42,680 bases of DNA from CBDBDZ01 sp965204215 (GTDB lineage Bacteria > Pseudomonadota > Gammaproteobacteria > Pseudomonadales > GM7GCV1): the NCBI GenBank assembly GCA_965204215.1, contig CBDBDZ010000003.1:1-42680 (forward strand), written 5' to 3'. Shown here one piece after another: positions 32,183 through 39,157 of the stretch; the first letter of the stretch is position 1; every line of letters begins with the position of its first letter. Under the pieces are notes generated by a model. That model made no database searches. It was not told where the DNA came from and was given only the letters and a program-made list of their open reading frames with translations. The position numbers and the translations under genes are program-made.

Positions 32183-32498
32183 TAGGTTCTCCCCAGGGTA
32201 TCTTATTGTCGTTCTTTGCCATTGATGCTAAAATCTGCTTTTTTATGGATTTAGCTTGTTTTTCTTTTTTGGACTTGGTTAATTTTTTCTGTTTCCATTC
32301 CTCGCTTCGGCGGGCAATTACATTTTTTTGTCTTGATTGATTGCGTAGTATGTTGCTGCAACATGGGCATCTTAGTCCGGGCCATGAAAGAAATACGCCG
32401 CAGATACTGCATTTTTTGACCAGTCCGTTATACACTTTGGAGTTACGCGGCGAGATTTTAGCCTGATAACTACCGCAAAACCCTTTACATGTCATCAT
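32172..32498 (-). CDS. CHRY-family zinc protein, divergent member with basic tail
   Basis: 108 residues. CKGFCGSYQAK...VYNGLVKKCSICGVFLSWPG followed by LRCPCC...LR is the same C-x3-C...KKCxxCxxxxxWxGxxCPCC pattern as the three proteins just upstream, with GSY replacing HRY. About 55 extra Lys/Arg-rich residues follow, unique to this copy. ATGs at 32498 and 32495 are both usable; the first overlaps the RHH gene stop (ATGA). One of four paralogues. Confidence 0.8.
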   Translation of the reverse strand: MMTCKGFCGSYQAKISPRNSKVYNGLVKKCSICGVFLSWPGLRCPCCSNILRNQSRQKNVIARRSEEWKQKKLTKSKKEKQAKSIKKQILASMAKNDNKIPWGEPNES

Positions 32499-32665
32499 TT
32501 TTTCAGCCCCAGAATTTTCTCGATTTCCTTGATTCTCGGATCCATGATAATGTATTTCTCTAGCAGATCAGATATTGAAAGTTCATATATTTTTGATAAT
32601 AAAACAAGTTTTCGGTGTGTATCCTTTGTTACGTTTATTGTAGTGTGTTGTTGTTGTTCAGGCAT
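32495..32665 (-). CDS. Ribbon-helix-helix regulator (56 aa)
   Basis: The first gene behind a strong promoter; ATG 32665, stop TGA overlapping the next ATG. After a Gln run, HTTINVTKDTHRKLVLLSKI (strand plus helix 1) and YELSISDLLEKYI (turn plus helix 2) form a ribbon-helix-helix fold of the MetJ/Arc/CopG type; a short basic helix follows. The promoter carries a 38-bp inverted repeat, so autoregulation of the operon that runs to 30.04 kb is plausible. Confidence 0.78.
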   Translation of the reverse strand: MPEQQQHTTINVTKDTHRKLVLLSKIYELSISDLLEKYIIMDPRIKEIEKILGLKK

Positions 32666-32673
32666 ATAGAAGT

Positions 32674-32711
32674 AATAAATAAATAAATATTTAAATCTTT
32701 ATTTATTTATT
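32674..32711. promoter_or_regulatory. Promoter with 14-bp inverted repeat over the TATA box
   Basis: AATAAATAAATAAA and TTTATTTATTTATT are perfect inverted arms with a 10-nt centre that holds part of the TTTAAATA TATA box (32688-32695), 30 nt before the ATG at 32665. Good candidate operator for the RHH protein encoded just downstream. Confidence 0.65.
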
Positions 32712-32731
32712 AAATTATTGTTTTTTGTGTT

Positions 32732-32938
32732 TTACGCTACTCTCTTTTTTATTTTTTTGTTATGGTTGCTGTGCGAGCCAACCCTTAGCCTAGTGCTGCA
32801 ACATGGGCAAAAAACGCCATCCCAGCTAATCCATATACCGCACCAGGTACACCGCTTGTTATTTCCTTGATAAACAAATTCAAGATATTTTCTTTTGTAC
32901 CTGTATCTGTGGCATATATTACGACATGTATTAGTCAT
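32732..32938 (-). CDS. CHRY-family zinc protein
   Basis: 68 residues: CRNICHRYRYKR, YQGNNKRCTWCGIWISWDG, VFCPCC, TRLR, then a basic His/Lys tail. This CxxxCHRY...KRCxxCxxxxxWDGxxCPCCxxxLR layout is, from memory, a small protein family widespread in Thaumarchaeota chromosomes. ATGA overlap with the RHH gene upstream. Likely a zinc-binding nucleic-acid or protein adaptor; function unknown even in hosts. Confidence 0.85.
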   Translation of the reverse strand: MTNTCRNICHRYRYKRKYLEFVYQGNNKRCTWCGIWISWDGVFCPCCSTRLRVGSHSNHNKKIKKRVA

Positions 32939-33120
32939 TTTTTACTCTTTTTTTTCTTTTTTTGGTTCTGCTCGTAAAAGGTCATTAGCATATCGAGCAT
33001 CGCATTAGAGGAGATGACGCCAAGTGCAAAGCCATCATCACCTAGCTGATATCGATAATCTCTTTTGAGCCGATCAAATTTTTCTTTTACTTCTGACTGT
33101 AAAAGTATAGATGTCCTCAT
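32935..33120 (-). CDS. Second ribbon-helix-helix regulator
   Basis: The ATG at 33120 (61 residues) is chosen over 33159 because TTTATATT lies 29 nt upstream. RTSILLQSEVKEKFDRLKRD (strand, helix 1), YRYQLGDDGFALGVISSNA and MLDMLMTFYEQN (helix 2) form a ribbon-helix-helix, with an insert between the helices, and a run of Lys residues ends the protein. It precedes the RHH gene at 32.66 kb, so the virus carries two. Likely a regulator of the zinc-protein cluster. Confidence 0.72.
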   Translation of the reverse strand: MRTSILLQSEVKEKFDRLKRDYRYQLGDDGFALGVISSNAMLDMLMTFYEQNQKKKKKSKK

Positions 33121-33141
33121 TAGGTTATACCTTGATCCTGA

Positions 33142-33149
33142 AATATAAA
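33142..33149 (-). promoter_or_regulatory. TATA box of RHH/CHRY genes
   Basis: TTTATATT lies 29 nt before the ATG at 33120, in a 58-nt intergenic region. Spacing as for other leaderless promoters here. Confidence 0.65.
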
Positions 33150-33178
33150 TATTATACATTTTGCATACATTACTAGGT

Positions 33179-33394
33179 TCAATATCGTACCAACTCCATC
33201 TTGCGTTTTTTGCCTTTTTTTCGCGGTTTTGTGCTAAGCTTGCAGCCGCAGCATGGACAGTACCTGCCGGCGTATTTCATAAAAATTTCACATCTTCTGC
33301 ATCTTTTGGTATCTGCATCTTTGTATCTGCCCAGTGCTGGAGTATTGCAGGGCAGCTGGTATCTGTGGCATATATCACGACACGTATTAGTCAT
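33179..33394 (-). CDS. CHRY-family zinc protein
   Basis: 71 residues: CRDICHRYQL, then TKRCRRCEIFMKYAGRYCPC, CGCKLSTKPRKKGKKRK. It has the family layout, with KYAG replacing WDG, and its KPRKKGKKRK tail is closest to the chromosomal thaumarchaeal proteins as I remember them. It ends the cluster begun near 35 kb. Function unknown. Confidence 0.85.
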   Translation of the reverse strand: MTNTCRDICHRYQLPCNTPALGRYKDADTKRCRRCEIFMKYAGRYCPCCGCKLSTKPRKKGKKRKMELVRY

Positions 33395-33398
33395 TTTT

Positions 33399-33638
33399 TT
33401 ATATTTCCCTTTGATGCTGCTGCTGCTGTATAATTCGGTCCTGTCTTAACTCCTCCCGCCTGCGGGCCATGTGTGATCTATGCCTTAGCTTGTGGCAGCA
33501 GCATGGACACCTTACGCCATCCCACCTGATATATATCTCGCATGCGGTACACCGCTTGATATTCTCTCGATATACGCTGCCGCTGTTTGGCTTTTTGGTT
33601 TTGTACCTGTGGCAGATACCATGACAAGTCGGAGCCAT
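33399..33638 (-). CDS. CHRY-family zinc protein
   Basis: 79 residues: CHGICHRYKTKKPNSGSVY, KRCTACEIYIRWDGVRCPCC, then LRHRSHMARRREELRQDRI and a Gln/His tail. A full match to the family pattern, including KKP and the WDG. ATG 33638 shares a base with the upstream stop (TAATG). Third of four paralogues within 1.5 kb. Confidence 0.85.
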   Translation of the reverse strand: MAPTCHGICHRYKTKKPNSGSVYRENIKRCTACEIYIRWDGVRCPCCCHKLRHRSHMARRREELRQDRIIQQQQHQREI

Positions 33639-33808
33639 TATCTTTTTTCTCCTGATAGGGTATCAGTAGCAATCATGCAGGTTAGACATGGTATTTTTTC
33701 ATTTATTGCTGGCTGGAAAAATAAAGAGGTGCGGCTGCGGCACTTTATACAATACACCAATATTGAATCGGCCGCCGCATCATACGGCGATTTGTTATTT
33801 CTGATCAT
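33638..33808 (-). CDS. Zinc-ribbon microprotein (56 aa)
   Basis: ATG 33808 overlaps the upstream TGA (ATGA) and the TAA overlaps the next ATG by one base. YCIKCRSRTSLFFQ and PCLTCMIATD give a CxxC...CxxC ribbon separated by ~18 residues. Its exact coupling on both sides shows it is part of the operon. Function unknown. Confidence 0.72.
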   Translation of the reverse strand: MIRNNKSPYDAAADSILVYCIKCRSRTSLFFQPAINEKIPCLTCMIATDTLSGEKR

Positions 33809-34089
33809 CTTACATCATCCCATCCGGGTTCTTCTCGGTCCAGACGCTGAACCCAACAGTAATCCATTACTCTACCAATACCCATATTTTTCCATGATTT
33901 TTTTAATGCTTCATCTATTATCATTTTTTGGAGTGATGATAGCTGGCGGCTTCTGTTTTTTTTGCGGTTATATGCAAAATGCCTCACAAGCAAATTTTGG
34001 TATTCGGGGCAGGCAAAAACAGAATCCCAAAAAATGTCTATATCTTCGGGTGTCTCTGGCTGGTCTAGTTTGGCGGCGTCGGGTCGCAT
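33805..34089 (-). CDS. Small Trp-rich protein, paralogue of 34304-34606
   Basis: 94 residues. IFWDSVFACPEYQNLLVRHF, then a helix (IIDEALKKSWKNMGIGRVMD) and WVQRLDREEPGWDD align along their length with the protein encoded at 34304-34606 (IFWDSAFADPEFYESV... WLAAG...YIARMDKESPRWDND). The pair frames a zinc ribbon gene. It shares one base with the gene upstream. No known family. Confidence 0.75.
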   Translation of the reverse strand: MRPDAAKLDQPETPEDIDIFWDSVFACPEYQNLLVRHFAYNRKKNRSRQLSSLQKMIIDEALKKSWKNMGIGRVMDYCWVQRLDREEPGWDDVR

Positions 34090-34301
34090 TAGCTTAGCTT
34101 CTCCCTAAAATCATTTAATGCTTCAATCAGTCCGCAGTCATTGCAGATGTAGGTTTTATTGTCTTTTCGTGATCTGCTGTTTCTTGCCGGCGTGGGGTGC
34201 AGTATGGTTATTTTGCATGCCGGGCATACGTTATTTTTGGGTATGAGGTATGATATATTATTTGCCAGCTGTTCTATTTTTTCAGATGCTGTAAGAGGCA
34301 T
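34089..34301 (-). CDS. Zinc-ribbon protein
   Basis: 70 residues. CPACKITILHPTPA and YICNDCGLIEALND give CxxC...CxxC with a basic loop (RNSRSRKDNK) between, the layout of a transcription-factor-type zinc ribbon. A helix precedes (SEKIEQLANNISYLI). Likely DNA/RNA-binding; role unknown. Confidence 0.75.
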   Translation of the reverse strand: MPLTASEKIEQLANNISYLIPKNNVCPACKITILHPTPARNSRSRKDNKTYICNDCGLIEALNDFREKLS

Positions 34302-34303
34302 TA

Positions 34304-34606
34304 TTACTGCATCCTCCTCAAATGTGCTTCCCTATCCCTGCTATACTTTAATATTTTTGCCGCATCATTATCCCATCTGGGACTCTCTTTATCCATTCTG
34401 GCGATATAGAGATTATCAGCAACATTGACTTTGCCTGCCGCCAGCCATCCCTTTCGCATTAAATCGATTACATCCATGTAATTTATTTCAGGATACTCGC
34501 GGGCCGCCCTGTCCACCGATTCATAAAATTCGGGGTCTGCAAAGGCTGAATCCCAAAAAATACGGTCTTCATCCTTTGCATCTGTTACTGCCGTCACTCG
34601 GTCCAT
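34304..34606 (-). CDS. Small Trp-rich protein, paralogue of 33805-34089
   Basis: 100 residues. Shares IFWDSxFAxPE, a central helix ending in a basic-Trp step (DLMRKGWLAAGKVN) and YIARMDKESPRWDND with the other copy. The last ~20 residues are charged (LKYSRDREAHLRRMQ). It starts on the stop codon of the upstream gene. Function unknown; the duplication suggests selection for divergent partners. Confidence 0.75.
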   Translation of the reverse strand: MDRVTAVTDAKDEDRIFWDSAFADPEFYESVDRAAREYPEINYMDVIDLMRKGWLAAGKVNVADNLYIARMDKESPRWDNDAAKILKYSRDREAHLRRMQ

Positions 34607-34986
34607 CAGTATCCCATCCCTGCTAGTGATTCCTCACTTTCTTCATATGAGAACCTGCTTTTTGGATTGATTTTCCTGTTTTGGCACTCACAGTAATCTC
34701 CATCTCCTGAACCGCAGTCCTCACATCTTTCTACCTGTGAATCCATAGGTACCTTTTGTTTTTCTTGCTTTTGCCATGTTTTCTCTTGGCTTTCATGGTA
34801 TAGATCCACTGCAAGGCTATTCTCTTTTTTTGTCATTTTTAGCTTTTTTCCTTCGCATGTATATGAAAAGGAAAAAACGCTAAATTCTTCCAGATTTTGT
34901 TTTCCTGTTGCAGATACAGAAACTAGGCTTCCGTTGTTGAAAAAATATTCCCTGTTTCCGATTTTGAAATTTTGTGTTTTTGACAT
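34606..34986 (-). CDS. Protein with FxIxNRxYFFNN motif and Cys-rich tail
   Basis: 126 residues, the first gene behind promoter copy 2 (TTTAAATA 29 nt before the ATG). NFKIGNREYFFNNGSLVSV resembles FSIQGRDYYFDNRTGFMF of the protein at 10764-11030, whose cluster is driven by copy 1. Residues ~88-105 add a Cys-rich zinc site (CEDCGSGDGDYCEC). Function unknown. Confidence 0.75.
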   Translation of the reverse strand: MSKTQNFKIGNREYFFNNGSLVSVSATGKQNLEEFSVFSFSYTCEGKKLKMTKKENSLAVDLYHESQEKTWQKQEKQKVPMDSQVERCEDCGSGDGDYCECQNRKINPKSRFSYEESEESLAGMGY

Positions 34987-34990
34987 ACCA

Positions 34991-35079
34991 AGTGTAGAAT
35001 AAATTAGTATTTAAAGGTATGTTTTTTGTATGTATTCAGGCATGTATGGGGAATGTATATATTATACATGCTTTTTTTG
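34991..35079. repeat. 89-bp perfect direct repeat carrying a promoter (copy 2)
   Basis: Identical to 11648-11736 in sequence and orientation. It contains the TATA box TTTAAATA at 35008-35015 and the palindromic arms at 35040-35047 and 35064-35071. A further ~146 nt to the next gene (35080-35225) show no convincing coding frame with a start. Confidence 0.9.
35008..35015 (-). promoter_or_regulatory. TATA box within repeat copy 2
   Basis: TTTAAATA begins 29 nt before the ATG at 34986; it starts the large accessory gene cluster that runs to 33.2 kb. Confidence 0.72.
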
Positions 35080-35225
35080 GTGTGGTCAACGTACATCCAA
35101 AAAGGTGTTATCTGTTGGCAGACTAAATAGGCGGCCATCAGGCAAACATAATGAGTTAGCCGTTGATCCAGTCGGCAAAGATAATGATGATGATAATAGT
35201 AATAACAATCTGCGGCGCCTATCCA

Positions 35226-35816
35226 TTATAATCGCCTTCTTGCAGACTTTGCAACATTATACACATCTTCAAAAGCCAGATGGTTTACTGCAATAATATT
35301 ATCCATGATGTATGGCATGTTTTTAATTTCGATATACTGTTGTATTGTTTCTAATCTGAACTTTAGGTTATTGTGAAGTTGCGTTAAACTCCCAAAAGAC
35401 ATGGTGTTTAACATATCCTCTGTATAGCTGTTTAATGGGTGAACAACTAACCATTTTATTGTCTCGGGCTTTTCTGCATTGTCTATCTCTGTTTGTTGTC
35501 TTTCCTTTTTTGTGACGGCAGCATCTGCAAGTTCTGCCTCTAGCTGGCGGGTATGCGCATGCAGCATCTTGGTGTCGTGTGGCTGGTATCGCTTTCTTTC
35601 ACCGTGTTTGTTTGTAACCAAAAATGCCGTCAGGCGTGCAAAAATTTCGTTATCATCATCAAAGATAATCTCATACTGATGTCCGGTGTGCAGATTAATT
35701 TTTTTAAAATCAATGAATACCGGCGGCACTGCATCTACTGCGGCCCTTACAATACTTTCAAGTTCCTGAACAGAATCCTCTCGGGTCGTTACAATTCTAG
35801 CGTATTGGACTGTCAT
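35226..35816 (-). CDS. Unknown protein after fibre gene (fibre-assembly candidate)
   Basis: Start at ATG 35816, which overlaps the TGA of the 912-residue gene (ATGA); a frame from 35864 lies inside that gene. The 196 residues have an N-terminal alpha/beta domain (VQYARIVTTREDSVQELESI ... HTGHQYEIIFDDDNEIFARL), a coiled coil (ARQLEAELADAAVTKKERQQ) and a helical C-terminus. Position directly after a fibre gene is where phages keep fibre-assembly proteins, but no motif proves it. Confidence 0.7.
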   Translation of the reverse strand: MTVQYARIVTTREDSVQELESIVRAAVDAVPPVFIDFKKINLHTGHQYEIIFDDDNEIFARLTAFLVTNKHGERKRYQPHDTKMLHAHTRQLEAELADAAVTKKERQQTEIDNAEKPETIKWLVVHPLNSYTEDMLNTMSFGSLTQLHNNLKFRLETIQQYIEIKNMPYIMDNIIAVNHLAFEDVYNVAKSARRRL

Positions 35817-38551
35817 ATTTTCCTCATCTTGCCCTCTAGTATGACATCCATAAATGCGTTCCATCCCGCACCGACGGCAGTGATCTGAATCTTGCTTAGT
35901 TTTGGAACATTATCGCCAGTGATAAGATAAGAGCCATGCTCATCCCCTGATTCATGTGTTACGGACCGAAAGAATCCCTGGGAGATCCATTTGCCTGACT
36001 GCTCATGCACTCCATATATCATGTCCATAATGCTGGTGAAACTTTGCGCTCCTGTCGTTAATAGTCCTGATGAGATTAACGTAAGGTCGCCAGATGATAC
36101 TGTAGTGTGTGGCTGCTCTACGCCGTTGATTATGACAGTTGCCAATTTTTTGTAAACTGGCGACGTAATGTCGTTTAGCTGAACTGCCATCGACATGGCA
36201 CCGGCTGATCTTCCGTTTATTTTTAATCTTAGGTCCTCCCATTTATCAGGCGTGATACCTCCGGTCTCTAGTATGATATTGGCTCCCGGTTTTCTGGCAA
36301 CGTGTTCGGCAATAGGTACATACCCCCCTGAATCATGTGTTAGGTCTGCATCCCCTGCAAGCGGTACCCTGCCCAAATTTGTAAATCTCAAAAATGAAAA
36401 CTGGTTTTGACAGTTTCCTGTAGAGCCATTAGCAATATTTTCAAAAGTAACATAATGATACCCTCTTGGAATCTCTACTAATTTTGAGATCAAGCTTGGC
36501 TGATTTTCGCCTGAGATAATTTCGAATTGCACTGAATCCCAAACTGTAATGCTGCTGGGCCTGTCAGTTTCCAGGGTAATTTTTTGCCTGCCGCCATTGA
36601 CTACCACATTTCGATCATACTCGACTTTGTATAATCCGCCAGTGAACCACTGCTTACGGGTCGCCTTACTATGCAGCCCATTAATGTTATGCCGCACTCC
36701 GAAAATCTCAAAAGATGATGTGAAACTTTGATGCTGTGCTGCATCCCCTGTTATTATTTCCTCGTCAGTGTCTGCTCCTGTGATTAGCCCAGTGTCTGCA
36801 TATGACGTCTCACTTTGGAGTTTGCCCCTGATTGCGCTAACGTGCATGTGCCATCCACCGCTGACGGGATTTTTTCCTGATACCTTTAGCTCTATTTTGT
36901 TACGCCCCTGTGGAATCCTTGCAAATACTGTCTTTGTTTGATTATGTCTAACGCTTGGGTGGTACCCGTCAATTTCTAGAATTTCAGCACCATTAACAAG
37001 CAGTTTTAGTATTCCACAATCAGGGCCCTGGCTTATCACCATGCCGATTTTCCAAGAGCCTTCTGATAGATACTGTTCGCCGCGTGCAAAAGTTCCATCA
37101 AGATTTGATGCACCGGGTCGGTGTGTTATGGCATTGTTATAGGGTGTCTGCGGGGCTGCCGCCGAGATTATCTGATTTGATCTTTCTCTTAGCTCATCAC
37201 CGAAAATTAAAAATTCTGATGCCCCGCCCTCGTTGCTGCCATCCTTTTTGCTGAACTTGATTTGTGATAGTCTTATTTTGTCATCAGTAGATGATGCATG
37301 CCTTTGATTGAGTTGCAGCTTGAGAAAGTGTGGGCCCTTGTCCAGTTCTATATCATCTATAATGCCGGCAAAATTGTTGAAATTAGATGCAGAATAAAGA
37401 TCATAGCCCCCGCGGTCGATATTGTCAATAAAAATCTGATAGCTTCCGGCATCATCTGCGTAATGCTGAATAAAATGAATGTCGTATAACCCGGCATCCA
37501 AATTTACTAGTGCAGTAACATAATTGCCAGCTATGCCGTCTAGCTGCCATCCGTTGTTGAATCTTTTTGTGCTGTCGGATCCCAAAAATTCCGGCTGTGA
37601 TAATTGAGCGCATGGTTCCCGTATTCCTGAGAGAATAAGCGGCAATACGTTGTAATCCACTTCGTTAGCCCAGCGATACACCTGAACATTCGAAATTTCA
37701 CCGTGATAATTCCCTGCGATAACTCCGTTATTTGCTGTGCCTCCCAGCACAAATCGACCATTATCGACATCAAAACTACCTAGTCCTAACGAGTAAATAA
37801 ATTCATGCGTTCTTGCAAGCTCAAAAATGCCGTTACTGGTGATTAGCCGTGCAACATTATTCTGCTTGTCAAGTAATAACCCAATGTAGTGCCATTGCAG
37901 ATCACGAATATTTATCGCAGGGATAAACGTGTTGCCTACCAGTCCTGCTGCATCCTGTAATGATACCCTGATCTCATTGTTTGCCGTCATGCTAATCCTA
38001 ATGTGGCTTCCAGCAGCATCGCCATAAAACAAGAGGTCGTTATCTGTGTTTAGTGATTCTATTCGGAACCAGCCGCCAAGCAAAAATGAATCGGCTCCTA
38101 CAAAGTGTGCAGCTTCCCTGTATAGTACGGTGTTTATAGCAGCTGACGGATAAGATGCAACATCATACCCATTAAGCATGCCGATATGTGATTGTATAGT
38201 GTCAACCCTGTTATGCAGATTCAGTAGGGTATCGCCGCCGCCAAATTCTGCAAGCATGTCCTGCCTTGATGCAGATTCTTCGAGCAGATACATTGATGAC
38301 GGTGTGGATACTGCAAACTCCCTGCCGTATAGTTCTTTTGTGCTGCTGTCCGGGTGTTCGTGATAGCCCCTGTCAGCTCTTCTTTTTTCTGCCAGCCGCC
38401 AAGCTGTAATGTTTGCTTTTGATAACCTATATTTTCTGCCGGTGTCAAATTCCGTAAAAGTTGCGCCTTCAAACTGGTTACTGTCGGGCTTGCGGCCCCA
38501 CATTGTACCGCTAAATCGAATTTGTGGAGCTGCGTTATAACTGCGTGGCAT
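35813..38551 (-). CDS. Tail adhesin with LamG and carbohydrate-binding-like domains
   Basis: A 912-residue protein. Residues ~145-305 look like a laminin-G/concanavalin fold (FVGADSFLLGGWFRIESLNT, LQWHYIGLLLDKQNNVARLI, YHGEISNVQVYRW). Residues ~315-440 and two further ~130-residue units (NLDAGLYDIHFIQHYADDAG ... DKGPHFLKLQLNQR; SEGSWKIGMVISQGPDCG ... IPQGRNKIELKV; FTGGLYKVEYDRNVVVNGG ... EIPRGYHYVTFENI) repeat a CBM-like jelly-roll pattern. Likely binds host surface glycans. It starts 3 nt after the upstream gene. Confidence 0.82.
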   Translation of the reverse strand: MPRSYNAAPQIRFSGTMWGRKPDSNQFEGATFTEFDTGRKYRLSKANITAWRLAEKRRADRGYHEHPDSSTKELYGREFAVSTPSSMYLLEESASRQDMLAEFGGGDTLLNLHNRVDTIQSHIGMLNGYDVASYPSAAINTVLYREAAHFVGADSFLLGGWFRIESLNTDNDLLFYGDAAGSHIRISMTANNEIRVSLQDAAGLVGNTFIPAINIRDLQWHYIGLLLDKQNNVARLITSNGIFELARTHEFIYSLGLGSFDVDNGRFVLGGTANNGVIAGNYHGEISNVQVYRWANEVDYNVLPLILSGIREPCAQLSQPEFLGSDSTKRFNNGWQLDGIAGNYVTALVNLDAGLYDIHFIQHYADDAGSYQIFIDNIDRGGYDLYSASNFNNFAGIIDDIELDKGPHFLKLQLNQRHASSTDDKIRLSQIKFSKKDGSNEGGASEFLIFGDELRERSNQIISAAAPQTPYNNAITHRPGASNLDGTFARGEQYLSEGSWKIGMVISQGPDCGILKLLVNGAEILEIDGYHPSVRHNQTKTVFARIPQGRNKIELKVSGKNPVSGGWHMHVSAIRGKLQSETSYADTGLITGADTDEEIITGDAAQHQSFTSSFEIFGVRHNINGLHSKATRKQWFTGGLYKVEYDRNVVVNGGRQKITLETDRPSSITVWDSVQFEIISGENQPSLISKLVEIPRGYHYVTFENIANGSTGNCQNQFSFLRFTNLGRVPLAGDADLTHDSGGYVPIAEHVARKPGANIILETGGITPDKWEDLRLKINGRSAGAMSMAVQLNDITSPVYKKLATVIINGVEQPHTTVSSGDLTLISSGLLTTGAQSFTSIMDMIYGVHEQSGKWISQGFFRSVTHESGDEHGSYLITGDNVPKLSKIQITAVGAGWNAFMDVILEGKMRKI

Positions 38552-38554
38552 CTA

Positions 38555-39124
38555 CTATGGATACTCCTCTATGATCATCCAAGTTTGAGTAACCGATAAG
38601 TTTTCGACACCAGCGCCTTGATAAAATAAAACAACCTGCTCATCGACGGCAGCATCAGTTAAATCAATAATTGAAACAAGTAATGCCTCTCGATTCGTGT
38701 TAAAATATTGTGTTGATGTTTGCTCCCATTCATCTATACTTCTGGCAGTGCCATTAAACGGATTTGATCTTATGGATACTCTAAGGTTTACGCTAATGTC
38801 GCTTTTTGGAACATGCTTGCAGATGTATTTCCGACCATGTGATAATGTTATTGTGTTGCCAGCTAGTGCGATATTTTCACTGCCCGCCCGGTCTAGCACA
38901 GATGCATCCTGATCAATATGGGATATTACGGTATCAGCATTATTCTCGTGAATAGGCTCAAAAGCTACAATATGATGCCTGGGCCTAAAATATTCAGCCA
39001 GCTTTTGAAGGTTTATCTTTTTTGCCTTTGCAGCTGCTGCCGCCTCTGATGCATCCTCTATATACATAATGTCTGATGGCGCACCTGCTGCTATCTCGTT
39101 AAGATCGTTTAGCTTGACTGCCAT
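38555..39124 (-). CDS. Fibre-base/receptor-binding protein
   Basis: The ATG at 39124 (189 residues) is preferred over 39130 because TTTATAAC lies 28 nt upstream. The N-terminus (MAVKLNDLNEIAAGAPSDIM, then YIEDASEAAAAAKAKKINLQ) is a common phage-fibre attachment start that I recognise by its AVKLNDLNE...IDDAS pattern. The remaining ~140 residues form a beta-sandwich (ISVNLRVSIRSNPF, ALLVSIIDLTDAAVDEQVVL). Likely joins an adhesin to the tail or binds receptor. Confidence 0.75.
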   Translation of the reverse strand: MAVKLNDLNEIAAGAPSDIMYIEDASEAAAAAKAKKINLQKLAEYFRPRHHIVAFEPIHENNADTVISHIDQDASVLDRAGSENIALAGNTITLSHGRKYICKHVPKSDISVNLRVSIRSNPFNGTARSIDEWEQTSTQYFNTNREALLVSIIDLTDAAVDEQVVLFYQGAGVENLSVTQTWMIIEEYP

Positions 39125-39144
39125 GATCATAATTAACTCATAAA

Positions 39145-39152
39145 GTTATAAA
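39145..39152 (-). promoter_or_regulatory. TATA box of fibre/adhesin genes
   Basis: TTTATAAC lies 28 nt before the ATG at 39124, overlapping the end of the preceding small gene's terminator region. Confidence 0.65.
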
Positions 39153-39157
39153 GATTT

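Noticed and set aside
35080..35225. Short gene between adhesin cluster and promoter copy 2
   Set aside because: Two minus-strand frames are open for 40-60 codons but neither has a start codon with a ribosome site, and composition (Tyr/His or Leu/Ser runs) is not protein-like.
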